Of a DNA stretch of 64,000 bases, positions 8,895-18,000 are shown piece after piece. Each line of letters begins with the position of its first letter. The stretch's first letter is position 1. The stretch is from NCBI RefSeq assembly GCF_020966635.1, contig NZ_JAJKFQ010000005.1, forward strand, positions 1,452,481 to 1,516,480. The letters run 5' to 3'. The notes under the pieces are model-generated. The model was not told the DNA's origin. It made no database searches and saw only the letters and a program-made list of their open reading frames with translations. Position numbers and translations under genes: made by a program. This stretch comes from Stieleria sp. JC731 (GTDB lineage: Bacteria > Planctomycetota > Planctomycetia > Pirellulales > Pirellulaceae).

Positions 8895-9781
8895 GCAACG
8901 AAACCGAACCTAGCGGAGGTCGTCAAAACCTTTCGCCGAAGCGTGCAGCACAGGAAACGATAGATGGGTTCCGCTACCGTCGGAATCGTCATGGGGGCGT
9001 CCTGAAACTTGTGCTGGCCTGTCTGGTCTTTCTGTTCGGCATCACTGCGTACCTGTTCTCGGTCGAGACCAACCCAATCACCGGCGAGAGACAACGTGTT
9101 GCGTTCACGACCGACGAAGAGATTGAGCTTGGGTTGCAAAGCCGCGGCATGATTGCATCAGAGATGGGCGGAGTGCTTTCGGACGAATTGCCGATCGCTC
9201 GCAAGGTCGATCAGGTTGGCAATCAGCTAGTTCAAGAGCTCGAAGGTTGGCTGGCGCGTAAAGACGTCGAGAATCCATTCGTTTTTGAATTCCATGTGCT
9301 TGCTGACCAGAACACCGTCAACGCCTTGGCACTGCCGGGCGGGCAAATTTTCATCACCCGCGGCTTGCTGGCCGAACTGACCCGCGACGATCAACTGGCC
9401 GCTGTCTTGTCGCACGAGATCGGCCACGTTGTACATCGGCATGCGTCGCAGCGGATGGCCAAAGCGCAGTTGAAGATGCGATCGGCGATGGCACTGCAAA
9501 CGGCGACCGAGGGTAGCGAATCGGCGTCGGTCGCGTTGCTGCTATCTGAACTGTTGGAGCTTCGATACGGACGCAAGCAGGAGCTCGAAAGCGATGCTTA
9601 CGCGATCAGTCTGATGAGCGACGCTGGGTACGACACCGAGGGAATGATCGAGCTGCTGAACATCCTTGAGAACGCTGGCGGAAGCGGCGTACCCGAGTTC
9701 CTTAATACCCACCCGCACCCCGAAAGCCGCCGAGAACAAATTCGAGAGATGATTGAGCTAGAGCGAGTAAATGCAGCGTAG
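8891..9781 (+). CDS. M48 family metalloprotease (HtpX/BepA-like)
   Basis: The protein is 296 aa from GTG 8891, overlapping the upstream stop by 4 bp. The order is a short N-terminus containing a translated palindromic repeat (residues ~8-29), one transmembrane helix (LVLACLVFLFGITAYLF), then the M48 domain. Zinc ligands are visible: HEIGH in the SHEIGHVVHRH stretch and the downstream Glu in ELESDAYAI. ALPGGQIFITRGL is a conserved M48 strand. It is likely a membrane-anchored periplasmic protease for envelope quality control, consistent with neighbouring mechanosensitive and membrane proteins. Its TAG stop codon (9779-9781) is supplied by the first bases of the next repeat copy. Confidence 0.9.
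   Translation: MSNETEPSGGRQNLSPKRAAQETIDGFRYRRNRHGGVLKLVLACLVFLFGITAYLFSVETNPITGERQRVAFTTDEEIELGLQSRGMIASEMGGVLSDELPIARKVDQVGNQLVQELEGWLARKDVENPFVFEFHVLADQNTVNALALPGGQIFITRGLLAELTRDDQLAAVLSHEIGHVVHRHASQRMAKAQLKMRSAMALQTATEGSESASVALLLSELLELRYGRKQELESDAYAISLMSDAGYDTEGMIELLNILENAGGSGVPEFLNTHPHPESRREQIREMIELERVNAA
8911..8977 (+). repeat. Palindromic repeat element inside the M48 gene, translated
   Basis: The left arm TAGCGGAGGTCGTCAAAAC and right arm ATGGGTTCCGCTAC lie within 67 bp. It is read in frame as S-G-G-R-Q-N ... D-G-F-R-Y, placed before the transmembrane anchor. It has the same codon phase as the copy in the MscS gene. Confidence 0.85.
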
Positions 9782-9846
9782 CGCAAGTCGTCAAGACTTT
9801 CAATGTTGATCGATCCAGTCCCGAAAGTCTTGACGACCTCCACTAC
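9778..9846 (+). repeat. Palindromic repeat element, near-perfect copy providing the upstream stop codon
   Basis: The left arm GTAGCGCAAGTCGTCAAGAC and right arm GTCTTGACGACCTCCACTAC pair over about 25 bp with a few mismatches and a ~20 bp loop. This is the most symmetric copy. Its left end contains the TAG stop of the M48 gene. Confidence 0.9.
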
Positions 9847-9873
9847 AATTTTTTCACTTCGGAGCACCCCTTC

Positions 9874-10734
9874 ATGTCCACATCGACCGCATCACGATTT
9901 AACTGGAACGGCTTCTCGACTGCAAAGCTGCCCGAGGTACAGCCGTGGGTGGAAACGACTGGTCGGCTGGGGCACTTCGCCAAGGGTGTCGTCTATTTCA
10001 TCATGGGATTCCTCGCGTTCAAGGTTGCGATCGGTGCAGGTGGCGAAACTGCGGGCGCCAAGAATGCGATCCGCGAGATCGGCCAGCAACCGTACGGCAA
10101 AATCCTGCTTGGCATCACCGCAGTCGGGCTGCTGTGCTACACCGCGTGGCGATGGATTCAGGCTAGCAAAGACACCGAGGGTGACGGCACCGATGGCAAA
10201 GGCTTGGTCAAGCGGACCGGTTACGCGATCAGTGGATTCAGTCACTTACTGCTCGGATGTTTCGCCGGTTCACTCGCTCTTGGGATGGGCGGCGGGAGTC
10301 AATCAGGCGGTGGAAACAAAGCTTCGTTCCTGCTCGATAGCGATTGGGGCCGTATTGTGCTGGGGATCATTGCCGCCATCACTGCGGGAGTTGGCGTTTA
10401 CTTCATGATCAATGGCTACAAAGCGAAATTCATGACGAAATATGATTTGGCCAGCATGAGTAACAAGTTCCGAAAGGCTGCATTGCATGCCGGACGCAGT
10501 GGCTTGATTACGCGTGGCATCGCGGTGGTCATCATCGGATGGTTCCTCGCCGATACCGCGTGGACTGGCACCGCAAATGGTGATGTCGCTGGGATGGGTG
10601 ACGCTCTGTCGCTGATCGCATCGCAAACCTTCGGTAAGATTCTGATTGGTATCGTTGGCTTCGGACTGATGGCCTACGCAATCCACATGGTATTGCTGGG
10701 GATTTACCGACGATTTAATACGTCGGACGCGTGA
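9874..10734 (+). CDS. DUF1206 domain membrane protein
   Basis: The protein is 286 aa from ATG 9874. It contains three similar two-helix units, each starting with a R-x-G-x-x-x-K/R-G motif (GRLGHFAKGVVYFIMG, KRTGYAISGFSHLLLG, GRSGLITRGIAVVIIG) and ending in a GKILLGI-like helix. This is the layout of DUF1206 proteins. It is an integral membrane protein of unknown role. It follows the M48 gene after the 9778-9846 repeat and so may be in the same transcription unit. Confidence 0.85.
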   Translation: MSTSTASRFNWNGFSTAKLPEVQPWVETTGRLGHFAKGVVYFIMGFLAFKVAIGAGGETAGAKNAIREIGQQPYGKILLGITAVGLLCYTAWRWIQASKDTEGDGTDGKGLVKRTGYAISGFSHLLLGCFAGSLALGMGGGSQSGGGNKASFLLDSDWGRIVLGIIAAITAGVGVYFMINGYKAKFMTKYDLASMSNKFRKAALHAGRSGLITRGIAVVIIGWFLADTAWTGTANGDVAGMGDALSLIASQTFGKILIGIVGFGLMAYAIHMVLLGIYRRFNTSDA

Positions 10735-10753
10735 TACCTCATCCCATAGGTAC

Positions 10754-10772
10754 GTAGCGGAATTCGTTTGGA
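10754..10772 (+). repeat. Half copy (left arm only) of the palindromic repeat
   Basis: GTAGCGGAATTCGTTTGG resembles the left arm of the element family, 19 bp after the DUF1206 stop. I find no right arm downstream. It marks the right-hand limit of the repeat cluster. Confidence 0.45.
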
Positions 10773-10955
10773 GGAATCACTGATTCGCGGAAGTGATCGT
10801 GCGATCTCTAAAATGTCGGGCAGCGTCAGCAAACCTTGTTTGATACGTCGCACGCCAGAAGAAACCCGTCGGACGACCGTTCCGGCACTGAGCGAGCAAG
10901 GTCCGACTTGGTGGGATGACGAAACCGACTATAACCGCCACCTCATCCAGACGCC

Positions 10956-11375
10956 TTACTCTGACTTATGGGCGTTGGGCGACGGATCTGCCGAATGAGT
11001 TTGCTTCGGTCGGATTGCGGTCCTCCAAACCCAGGCGATCAAGATTCCTTGCAATGGCAGTCGAGCTAACAGTGCCCATTTGGGAATGACTGGAAACTGA
11101 TCCGCGTGCAGCACCATATGGATGTTGGCAGGAAACACCGCGACCAACAAAGCGATCAGGCCCCAGCCGGATGCTTGCCTAAGCCGAGGCACCGCAATTC
11201 CGACTCCGCCGAGCACTTCAAAGAACCCAGAGACGTAAACCAATGCCAACGGCCACGGCAGGTATGGTGGCATGATCTTTAGATAGATCGCCGGTGATAG
11301 AAAGTGGTTGACGCCCGCTGCTGTAAACAGCAAAGAAAGTAGGCCAATTGAAATTGCTTGCCACATGTTCGTCAC
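10956..11375 (-). CDS. DoxX-like integral membrane protein
   Basis: The protein is 139 aa with four hydrophobic helices, the DoxX-type start (ISIGLLSLLFTAAGVNHFLSP), a P-Y-L-P-W segment, and a conserved G-x-x-E-x-x-G-G core (GFFEVLGGVGI). Family members are small quinone- or redox-linked membrane proteins; the specific role is unknown. It is a monocistronic minus-strand gene, convergent with the DUF1206 side and divergent from the CotH gene. Confidence 0.8.
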   Translation of the reverse strand: MTNMWQAISIGLLSLLFTAAGVNHFLSPAIYLKIMPPYLPWPLALVYVSGFFEVLGGVGIAVPRLRQASGWGLIALLVAVFPANIHMVLHADQFPVIPKWALLARLPLQGILIAWVWRTAIRPKQTHSADPSPNAHKSE

Positions 11376-11501
11376 CGTTGCTTCTCCGTTTGCGATTCAA
11401 TCTTCTCGATAAAATAATCTTGCGAGGCGGCGGTTTGGTGAGAGCGGGGCAACAAAAGAGGAAGGCTACTCTGTATTACTCTTTTGAAGTTGACCTCGCC
11501 G

Positions 11502-13370
11502 ATGCTGATCCGTTTTTGCTGTTTGACTGCTTTTCTAGGTCTTGGCACAACATTTGTCTCTGCGCAACCACCGGGTATGGGGGGCGGAGATCGCGAGATT
11601 CTTGATCAGTTTGATACTGACGAAAGCGGCTGGTTGAATCAGTCTGAGCGAAAGGAAGCCCGTGAATGGTTGAAAGACAATCCGCCTGAGCGTCGAGGTT
11701 TTGGTGGACCTCCCGGCGGTCCTCCCGGAGCAAGGGGAGGCTTTCCGGGACCTGGTTTTGGTCCTCCACCTGGCGCCGAACCAGGCGGACAGAATTTCGG
11801 CCCACCTCAGGGTTTCGGTCCTCCAGATACCGAAGGTCGCGAGCGTCATCCGGGGCCTGGTGGGTTTGGCCCGGGCGGATTCGGAAGACGAGGGGCAGGA
11901 CCTGGTGGACCCTTCGGTGGTAGACCTGAAGCCACTGAAGGGGTTCAGGTCGCAAAAGATTCAGTGCAGCCACAGACCGGTGGCCTCTATGACTTATCAA
12001 CCTTCCGAACTCTGTTTATCGATTTCGAAAATGCCGACTGGGAATCCGAACTCGAAGACTTTCACGGCACGGACGTCGATGTACCTGCGATGCTGACCGT
12101 CGATGGCAAAACGTTCGAAGGCGTTGGGATTCACTTTCGTGGCATGTCATCCTACGGAATGGTTCCGACCGGCTACAAACGATCGTTCAATCTATCAATC
12201 GATATGGTTGACGAAGACCAACGGCTGCTGGGCTACAAGACATTGAATCTGCTCAACTCCAGCAGTGACGATTCGATGCTAAGCACCGTTCTGTATTCGC
12301 AAATTGCCAACAAGTACATCGCGGCACCGAAGGCGAACTTCGTTCGGGTCGTGATCAATGGCGAAAACTGGGGCGTCTACACCAACGTTCAACAGTTCAA
12401 CAAAGACTTTCTGCGCGAGAATTATTCAAGCGACAAAGGGGCACGTTGGAAAGTTAGTGGTTCACCTGCCGGAGGCGGAGGGTTGGACTACCGTGGCGAC
12501 GATCCCAGCAGTTATCAGCATCCCTACGAGCAGAAATCGGGTGGGAAGAAGTCCCTTGCAAAGTTAATTGACCTGTGTCGTGTGCTCGACGAAACATCAA
12601 CAGAACAGTTACCCGCAAAGCTCGAAAAAATCTGCGATGTGGACGGTCTGCTTTGGTTCCTGGCGATTGACAACGCGTTGATCAATAGCGATGGGTATTG
12701 GATTCGTGCCAGCGACTACAGCATCTATTTGGATGGTAAAGATAAGTTTCATTTCATTCCGCATGATATGAACGAAGCGTTTCGCGGTGCAGGCGGACCG
12801 GGAATGCCGGGTGGGCCAGGTATGCGAGGCGGAGCGGGGATGCAAGGCGGACGACCAAGGTTCGCCGGAAGGCCACCTTTCGAATCGAATGATGCCGACG
12901 GGCGGCCATTTGATCGCAGTGGTCGCGCGGATCGCGGTTTTGGCCCTTCAGAACGAGGCTCCCAAGGTGGTGCACCACGCGGACCGTCAGCAGGCCAATC
13001 TGGCTCGTCGTCACCCATCGAACTCGATCCGCTTATTGGCCTGGACGATCTTCGTAAACCATTGCGAAGTAAAGTGCTGGCGGTCCCGAAGTATCGCGAG
13101 CAGTATTTGCGGAACGTGAAAACCATTGCCGAAGAAGACTTGGATTGGAAGAATCTTGGTTCCCTCGTTTCAAAATGCGTGGACATCATTGGGCCGCACG
13201 TGGAAACCGATACGCGAAAGCTCGGTTCGTATGAAGCATTTGTTGCAGCCACCTCTGCGAAAAACAACACCGACGAAAAGCAGGCAACGGAGCATCGTGG
13301 TCACGGAGCGATGAACTTGAAAGCGTTTGCCGACGGTCGGCGTGATTACTTGCTTCGTGTAATCAAGTAA
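11502..13370 (+). CDS. Secreted CotH-family protein with EF-hand and Gly/Pro-rich linkers
   Basis: The protein is 622 aa from ATG 11502 (an in-frame TTG at 11484 adds six residues). Signal peptide: FCCLTAFLGLGTTFVSAQ. An EF-hand-like loop (DTDESGWLNQSE) follows, then a collagen-like Gly/Pro/Phe-rich segment (~residues 65-145), then the CotH domain: GIHFRGMSSYG, KRSFNLSID, LNLLNSSSDDSML, YTNVQQFNKDFL and HDMNEAF. A second Gly-rich insert splits the C-terminal part (~residues 430-500). CotH proteins are atypical protein kinases that phosphorylate secreted spore-coat proteins in Bacillus. Here it probably acts on the cell surface. It is followed by DUF4956, a frequent partner of CotH. Confidence 0.88.
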   Translation: MLIRFCCLTAFLGLGTTFVSAQPPGMGGGDREILDQFDTDESGWLNQSERKEAREWLKDNPPERRGFGGPPGGPPGARGGFPGPGFGPPPGAEPGGQNFGPPQGFGPPDTEGRERHPGPGGFGPGGFGRRGAGPGGPFGGRPEATEGVQVAKDSVQPQTGGLYDLSTFRTLFIDFENADWESELEDFHGTDVDVPAMLTVDGKTFEGVGIHFRGMSSYGMVPTGYKRSFNLSIDMVDEDQRLLGYKTLNLLNSSSDDSMLSTVLYSQIANKYIAAPKANFVRVVINGENWGVYTNVQQFNKDFLRENYSSDKGARWKVSGSPAGGGGLDYRGDDPSSYQHPYEQKSGGKKSLAKLIDLCRVLDETSTEQLPAKLEKICDVDGLLWFLAIDNALINSDGYWIRASDYSIYLDGKDKFHFIPHDMNEAFRGAGGPGMPGGPGMRGGAGMQGGRPRFAGRPPFESNDADGRPFDRSGRADRGFGPSERGSQGGAPRGPSAGQSGSSSPIELDPLIGLDDLRKPLRSKVLAVPKYREQYLRNVKTIAEEDLDWKNLGSLVSKCVDIIGPHVETDTRKLGSYEAFVAATSAKNNTDEKQATEHRGHGAMNLKAFADGRRDYLLRVIK

Positions 13371-13459
13371 TCACAGACTTCGCCGCGTGTTTGTTTTCTT
13401 GCTTCCGTCCCTTTGAACGAATCATTGGAGCGCCCAGGGAATTCCCCTGGGCACGATCT

Positions 13460-14107
13460 ATGGAATTCTTGGAAATCCCACTGTACGACGATGACATCAT
13501 CAAGCTCTTGGTGCGATTCGCGATCGATTTGACTTTCCTGAGTCTGGTGGTCGCATTTGGGATCTACCCAAATCAGCGTGAGCGAAGCTTCGCGTTCACT
13601 GCGGTGATGTTGAACGTGACCGTGTTCTTTATTTGCTTCACGCTGAAGAAGCTAGAGATTGATATCGGGATGGCGCTTGGGCTGTTCGCGATTTTCGGTG
13701 TACTGCGTTATCGGACCGATGCGATCGGAACCAAGGAGATGACGTATCTGTTTATTGTCATCGGAATCGCGGTTATCAACTCGCTGTCGAACAAGAAGAC
13801 TAGCTACGCGGAAATCGCTCTGGTCAACACGCTGATCTTTGCCGCAACAATGTTAAAGGAATGGCTGGTTGGGCGATTCCCAGGTCCCGATGCTCCATGT
13901 GAAAAGCCGGCAAAGAAAGCTGCCGGTGCAGAATGCAAGGCAAAGAAATACACTGTCGAGTACGACAAAATCCAGCTGCTGGGTAGCGAACATCGGCAAG
14001 CTCTGATCGACGACTTGCGGGCTCGAATCGGTCAAGACATTACCAAGGTCCAGGTGAAGACCATCGATCTGGGGCAGAATCGTGCCACCCTATTCGTTTG
14101 GTGTTAA
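13460..14107 (+). CDS. DUF4956 membrane protein
   Basis: The protein is 215 aa from ATG 13460, chosen because residues before it in the longer frame look non-coding. Three to four N-terminal helices include the family hallmark ALGLFAIFGVLRYRTDAIGTKEM, then a Lys/Ala-rich linker and a cytosolic C-terminal domain (EHRQALIDDLRARIGQDITKVQV). DUF4956 genes commonly neighbour CotH and polyphosphate polymerase (VTC) genes. No VTC gene is in this window. The function is unknown; coupling to CotH is inferred from the 89 bp spacing and shared strand. Confidence 0.85.
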   Translation: MEFLEIPLYDDDIIKLLVRFAIDLTFLSLVVAFGIYPNQRERSFAFTAVMLNVTVFFICFTLKKLEIDIGMALGLFAIFGVLRYRTDAIGTKEMTYLFIVIGIAVINSLSNKKTSYAEIALVNTLIFAATMLKEWLVGRFPGPDAPCEKPAKKAAGAECKAKKYTVEYDKIQLLGSEHRQALIDDLRARIGQDITKVQVKTIDLGQNRATLFVWC

Positions 14108-14186
14108 GCTTTGCCACAGAGAAACACAGGTCTTCGTGAGATAGGTCTGTATTGAGTCGCGAAGGGCTTGTTTCCCCTGCGATCAA

Positions 14187-14297
14187 AGCTAAATGCTGGT
14201 ATCGAATCTCGATTTTGAGGCGTCCGTCACAGGAACGAATTTACTTGCGAGTGTGCCATGTCGCATCCCAACATGGATACAAGCCGAGCATTTAGCT
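14187..14297. repeat. MITE-like element with 11 bp terminal inverted repeats
   Basis: AGCTAAATGCT (14187-14197) and AGCATTTAGCT (14287-14297) are perfect inverted repeats bounding 111 bp. An inner hairpin (CCATGT...ACATGG, around 14257-14277) adds structure. The right end overlaps the gntR stop codon. There is no coding capacity. It is unrelated in sequence to the TAGCGG family or to the element at 20715. Confidence 0.55.
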
Positions 14298-14967
14298 ATT
14301 CCTGTTCTTCGCTGGCCTGATCGTCCTCAATAAGACTGGCAAATCGATTCGAATGCTGCTCCAACAGGATTGCGAGTTCGTTCGAATCGCCGTTTTCAAT
14401 TGCCGAAATGATCGCGTGATGGGATTGCGCGTCATCTAGCGGATCCGTTTGCTTTTGCTTCAGCCGTGAATGCGTTCGCGCTTCGAATGCAAGGGATTCC
14501 CAAGTGCGAAGCAAGACTGTGTTACCGGACGATTCAACGATGATTCGGTGAAATTCATGGTTCTGTTGTGCCTGAACTGCAGTTCGCTTCCCTTTGGCGG
14601 CGGACTCCATTCGTTGGACACACTTTCTTAATGTTGGCAATTGTTCGGCTAACTCGGGCAAAGCGGTTCTCGCCGCCAGGGCTTCTAGGCATGCACGCAC
14701 GCGGTAGGCTTCGGCCGATTCACGGGGGCTGACTTCGCGAACACGGGTCCCTCGATATCGCTCCGTGCAGACAAGTCCACTTGCCTCAAGCTCCCTAAGT
14801 GCTTCACGGACCGGCGCTTGACTGGTCCCGAATTCTTCAGCAATGGCAAGCTCCGTGATCTTGTCTCCTGGTTTGTAGGAGCGGTTCAAGATCCTTTCGG
14901 TAAGCGCTTCGCGTATCGCATCGCAAATACGTTCACGAACGATCGGCTGTGATTTTTTCTGTGGCAT
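14296..14967 (-). CDS. GntR family (FadR-type, FCD domain) transcriptional regulator
   Basis: The protein is 223 aa. An N-terminal winged helix (residues ~8-75; PGDKITELAIAEEFGTSQAPVREALRELEASGLV) is typical of FadR-subfamily GntR repressors, followed by an all-helical FCD ligand domain (EAYRVRACLEALAAR, QQNHEFHRIIVESSGN, DDAQSHHAIISAIENGD) with metal-binding-type His residues. It is divergent from the RND pump genes with 131 bp between, containing a palindrome at 14994-15008. The gene probably represses itself and the pump; the inducer is unknown. Confidence 0.9.
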   Translation of the reverse strand: MPQKKSQPIVRERICDAIREALTERILNRSYKPGDKITELAIAEEFGTSQAPVREALRELEASGLVCTERYRGTRVREVSPRESAEAYRVRACLEALAARTALPELAEQLPTLRKCVQRMESAAKGKRTAVQAQQNHEFHRIIVESSGNTVLLRTWESLAFEARTHSRLKQKQTDPLDDAQSHHAIISAIENGDSNELAILLEQHSNRFASLIEDDQASEEQE

Positions 14968-14993
14968 CGTGGAAACTTTCGATTGACTCTAAC

Positions 14994-15008
14994 TATCGAT
15001 TATCGATA
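14994..15008. promoter_or_regulatory. Candidate GntR operator between gntR and the efflux genes
   Basis: TATCGATTATCGATA is a perfect inverted repeat of TATCGA around a 3 bp centre. It lies 27 bp upstream of the regulator start and 91 bp upstream of the RND gene start, the expected place for a shared operator. Assignment to this GntR protein is inference from position and symmetry. Confidence 0.6.
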
Positions 15009-15098
15009 ATGCAAGGGGCGGGACGGATGTGGTTCCAGGTGTTTTCGGTCCGGCCGACCGCATTTTGTACGTAACATTACAACGAAGATGACCAATTT

Positions 15099-18000
15099 AT
15101 GTGGATTGTTGAACTCGCACTACGTCGAACCTACACGTTTCTCGTAGCGGCGATTCTGATTTTCGTTTTCGGTTGTGTCAGCATTTGGAAAATGCCATCG
15201 GACATTTTCCCCGAGGTCGATTTGCCGGTTGTGACTGTCGTTTGGTCCTATCAAGGGATGCCTGCGTCTGACATTGAACGGCGAATCGTCCTCAACAATG
15301 AACGAGTTCTATCGGCATCGGTCAATGACATCGAGCATATTGAGAGTCAGTCATTAAACGGTGTCGGTGTGATCCGAATTTTCTTTCGTCCGAACGCCGA
15401 TATTGGGACCGCTATCGCGCAAGTCGGTGCGACTTGCCAGACGGTCCTGAAGAACATGCCGCCGGGGATCAACCCACCGTTTATTGTGCGGTATAGCGCC
15501 ACGAGCGTACCGATTGTTCAAATTGCAGTTAGCAGCGAGACGTTGACCGAGAAAGAACTGTCGGACTATGCCGCAAACTTCATCATCCAGCGTTTCGGTT
15601 CCATCCCCGGGGCTCGGGTGCCCCAGCCCTATGGAGGGAAACCCAAGCAGATCATGATCGATCTGCAATTGGATGCGTTATACGCTCGCGGTCTCTCGCC
15701 CGCTGACGTTAGCGAAGCGGTGAACGCACAAAACTTGATCATCCCCGCGGGGGCGGCGAAAATTGCCGAAACCGAGTTTAACGTTCGGCTAAACAGCAGC
15801 CCCGAATTGATCGAGACGTTTGAAAAGATCCCGCTGGAGACCAAGAACGGTTCACGGGTTTTTTTAGGCGACGTCGCGAATGTACGAAGCGGCTTTCAGG
15901 TTCAGACAAACGTCGTCCGTCGCGATGGAAAGCGGGCGGTCCTGATGACTGTACTTCGGGGCGAAGGCGCATCGACCATCGAAGTGGTTCGGGGAATACG
16001 AGAAGCTCTGCCACGTATCCAAGCTCAGCTTCCCGATTCGCTACAGATGGATCTGTTGTTTGATCAATCAGTTTTTGTCGAGTCGGCGATTGAGGGCGTG
16101 CTTCATGAAGCCGCCATTGCCGCAGGCCTGACAGCGCTGATGATCTTTGTCTTCCTGGGCTCGCTTCGTAGCACCTTGATCGTTGTCGTTTCGATTCCCC
16201 TATCCATTCTCGCTTCTTTATCGATGCTGTGGATGCTAGGGGAGACCATCAATATTATGACCCTGGGCGGATTGGCACTCGCAGTGGGGATTTTGGTCGA
16301 TGATGCGACGGTCGAAATCGAAAATGTCCACCGTCACCTGCATGACAAGATTCCGATACGCAAAGCGATCTTGGACGGCGCTCGAGAAATCGCGCAGCCG
16401 GCGATTGTGTCGACGCTTTCGATCTGCATCGTATTTATTCCCGTCGCGTTTTTGGATGGCCCGGCTTCGTACCTTTTTGTGCCATTCGCGATGGCGGTTG
16501 TATTTGCACTCGGTACCAGCTACCTACTGTCGCGAACGTTGGTTCCGACTCTGATGCTTCTGATGATGCAAAAACAAGGTCAGACGTCGAATTCCCGCTG
16601 GAAGGTTTTCACTCGCTGGCACGCATGGTTCGAGGAACGTTTCGACCGTGCCACAGAGTTCTATGGATCTATCCTTTCATCCATTTTGAAGAAGCCCAGG
16701 CGTTCAACTTTCGTCTTGGTTGGCATCATCGCCGGATCGTTGTCGCTGGTTCCTTTTGTCGGTCGCGACTTTTTTCCTCAGGTCGATTCGGGGCAATTTC
16801 GGCTGCACGTTCGAGCACCCGCAGGGACGCGGATTGAGGAAACCGAAGTGATATTCGGACAGGTCGAAGACGTCATACGCGAAGTCGTCCCTGACGAGGA
16901 ACTTGATCTGGTACTGGATAACTTTGGATTACCACCGTTCTTCACAACCATTGCATATATCGATAATGACACCGTCAGCGTTTCTGATGGCGAGATTTTG
17001 GTCTCTCTAAGCGAAACGCATGCACCGACCAATAGCTACGTTCGTCGCCTCCGAGATGAGCTTGCGCAACGATTTCCCGAGTGCACATTCTATTTTATGC
17101 CGGCTGATATCGTCGGTCAGATTTTGACCTTTGGCAAACCTGCCGCGGTCAATCTTCAAGTTGTCGGGACTAGACGTGAGGAGAATTTTCAAGTCGCGAA
17201 AGATTTGCTAAGGCGAATGAAAGCCATTCCGGGAATGGTGGATGTTCGATTGCGGCAGATTACCGATGCGCCAGAGTTAAAGATCAACGTCGATCGGGCT
17301 TTGGCGTCGGAATTGGATCTGAACCAACGCCAGATAGCCGATAGTTTGCTCGTCTCCTTAGCTTCGAGCGTGCAGATCTCGCCAAACTTCTGGGTCAGTC
17401 CAGAAAACCGAGTCAACTATCGTGTCGCGGTCCAAACGCCACAGCGAAAGATTGACGATGTTGAATCGCTTCTGCAGACTCCGCTATTCGGTCAGGACTC
17501 TGATCAAACGCAGCTATTGACCAACGTTGCACGTTTGCAAAGAAGTGAAACGGAATCGGTCATTAGTCACTACAACGTGCAACCGGTGTATGAAATCAGC
17601 GGATCGGTTGATCGCAGGGACCTTGCGGGGGTCGCATCCGAACTGCATGAACTAATTGATCAAACCGAAGACGAGCTTCCTCGCGGAAGTCGACTGGCGC
17701 TACGTGGGCAGATCGAAAGTATGGAAGAATCATTCCAAGGGCTGAGTCTAGGTCTCTGCTTTGCGATTCTTCTGGTCTATCTGCTGATGGTCGTCAACTT
17801 TCAGTCATGGCTTGATCCACTGATCATCCTCGGGGCGCTTCCTGGCTGTTTAGCAGGGATCGTCTGGAGTTTGTTTGTAACCGATACGACGATCAGCGTT
17901 CCTGCGTTGATGGGGACCATCATGTGCATCGGTGTGTCGACGGCAAACAGCATTCTTGTCGTTAGTTTTGCGAATGCAAAGCTGCACGAAGCGGGCGATT

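Noticed and set aside
10811..10998. Small plus-strand ORF ending TWWDDETDYNRHL...GDGSAE between DUF1206 and DoxX
   Set aside because: The C-terminal part looks protein-like, but the start is uncertain, it overlaps the convergent DoxX gene, and no family is visible. It may be a gene relic.
11542..11560. TGGCAC-N5-TTGT as a sigma-54 promoter
   Set aside because: It lies inside the CotH coding region (signal peptide) with no gene start at a fitting distance.
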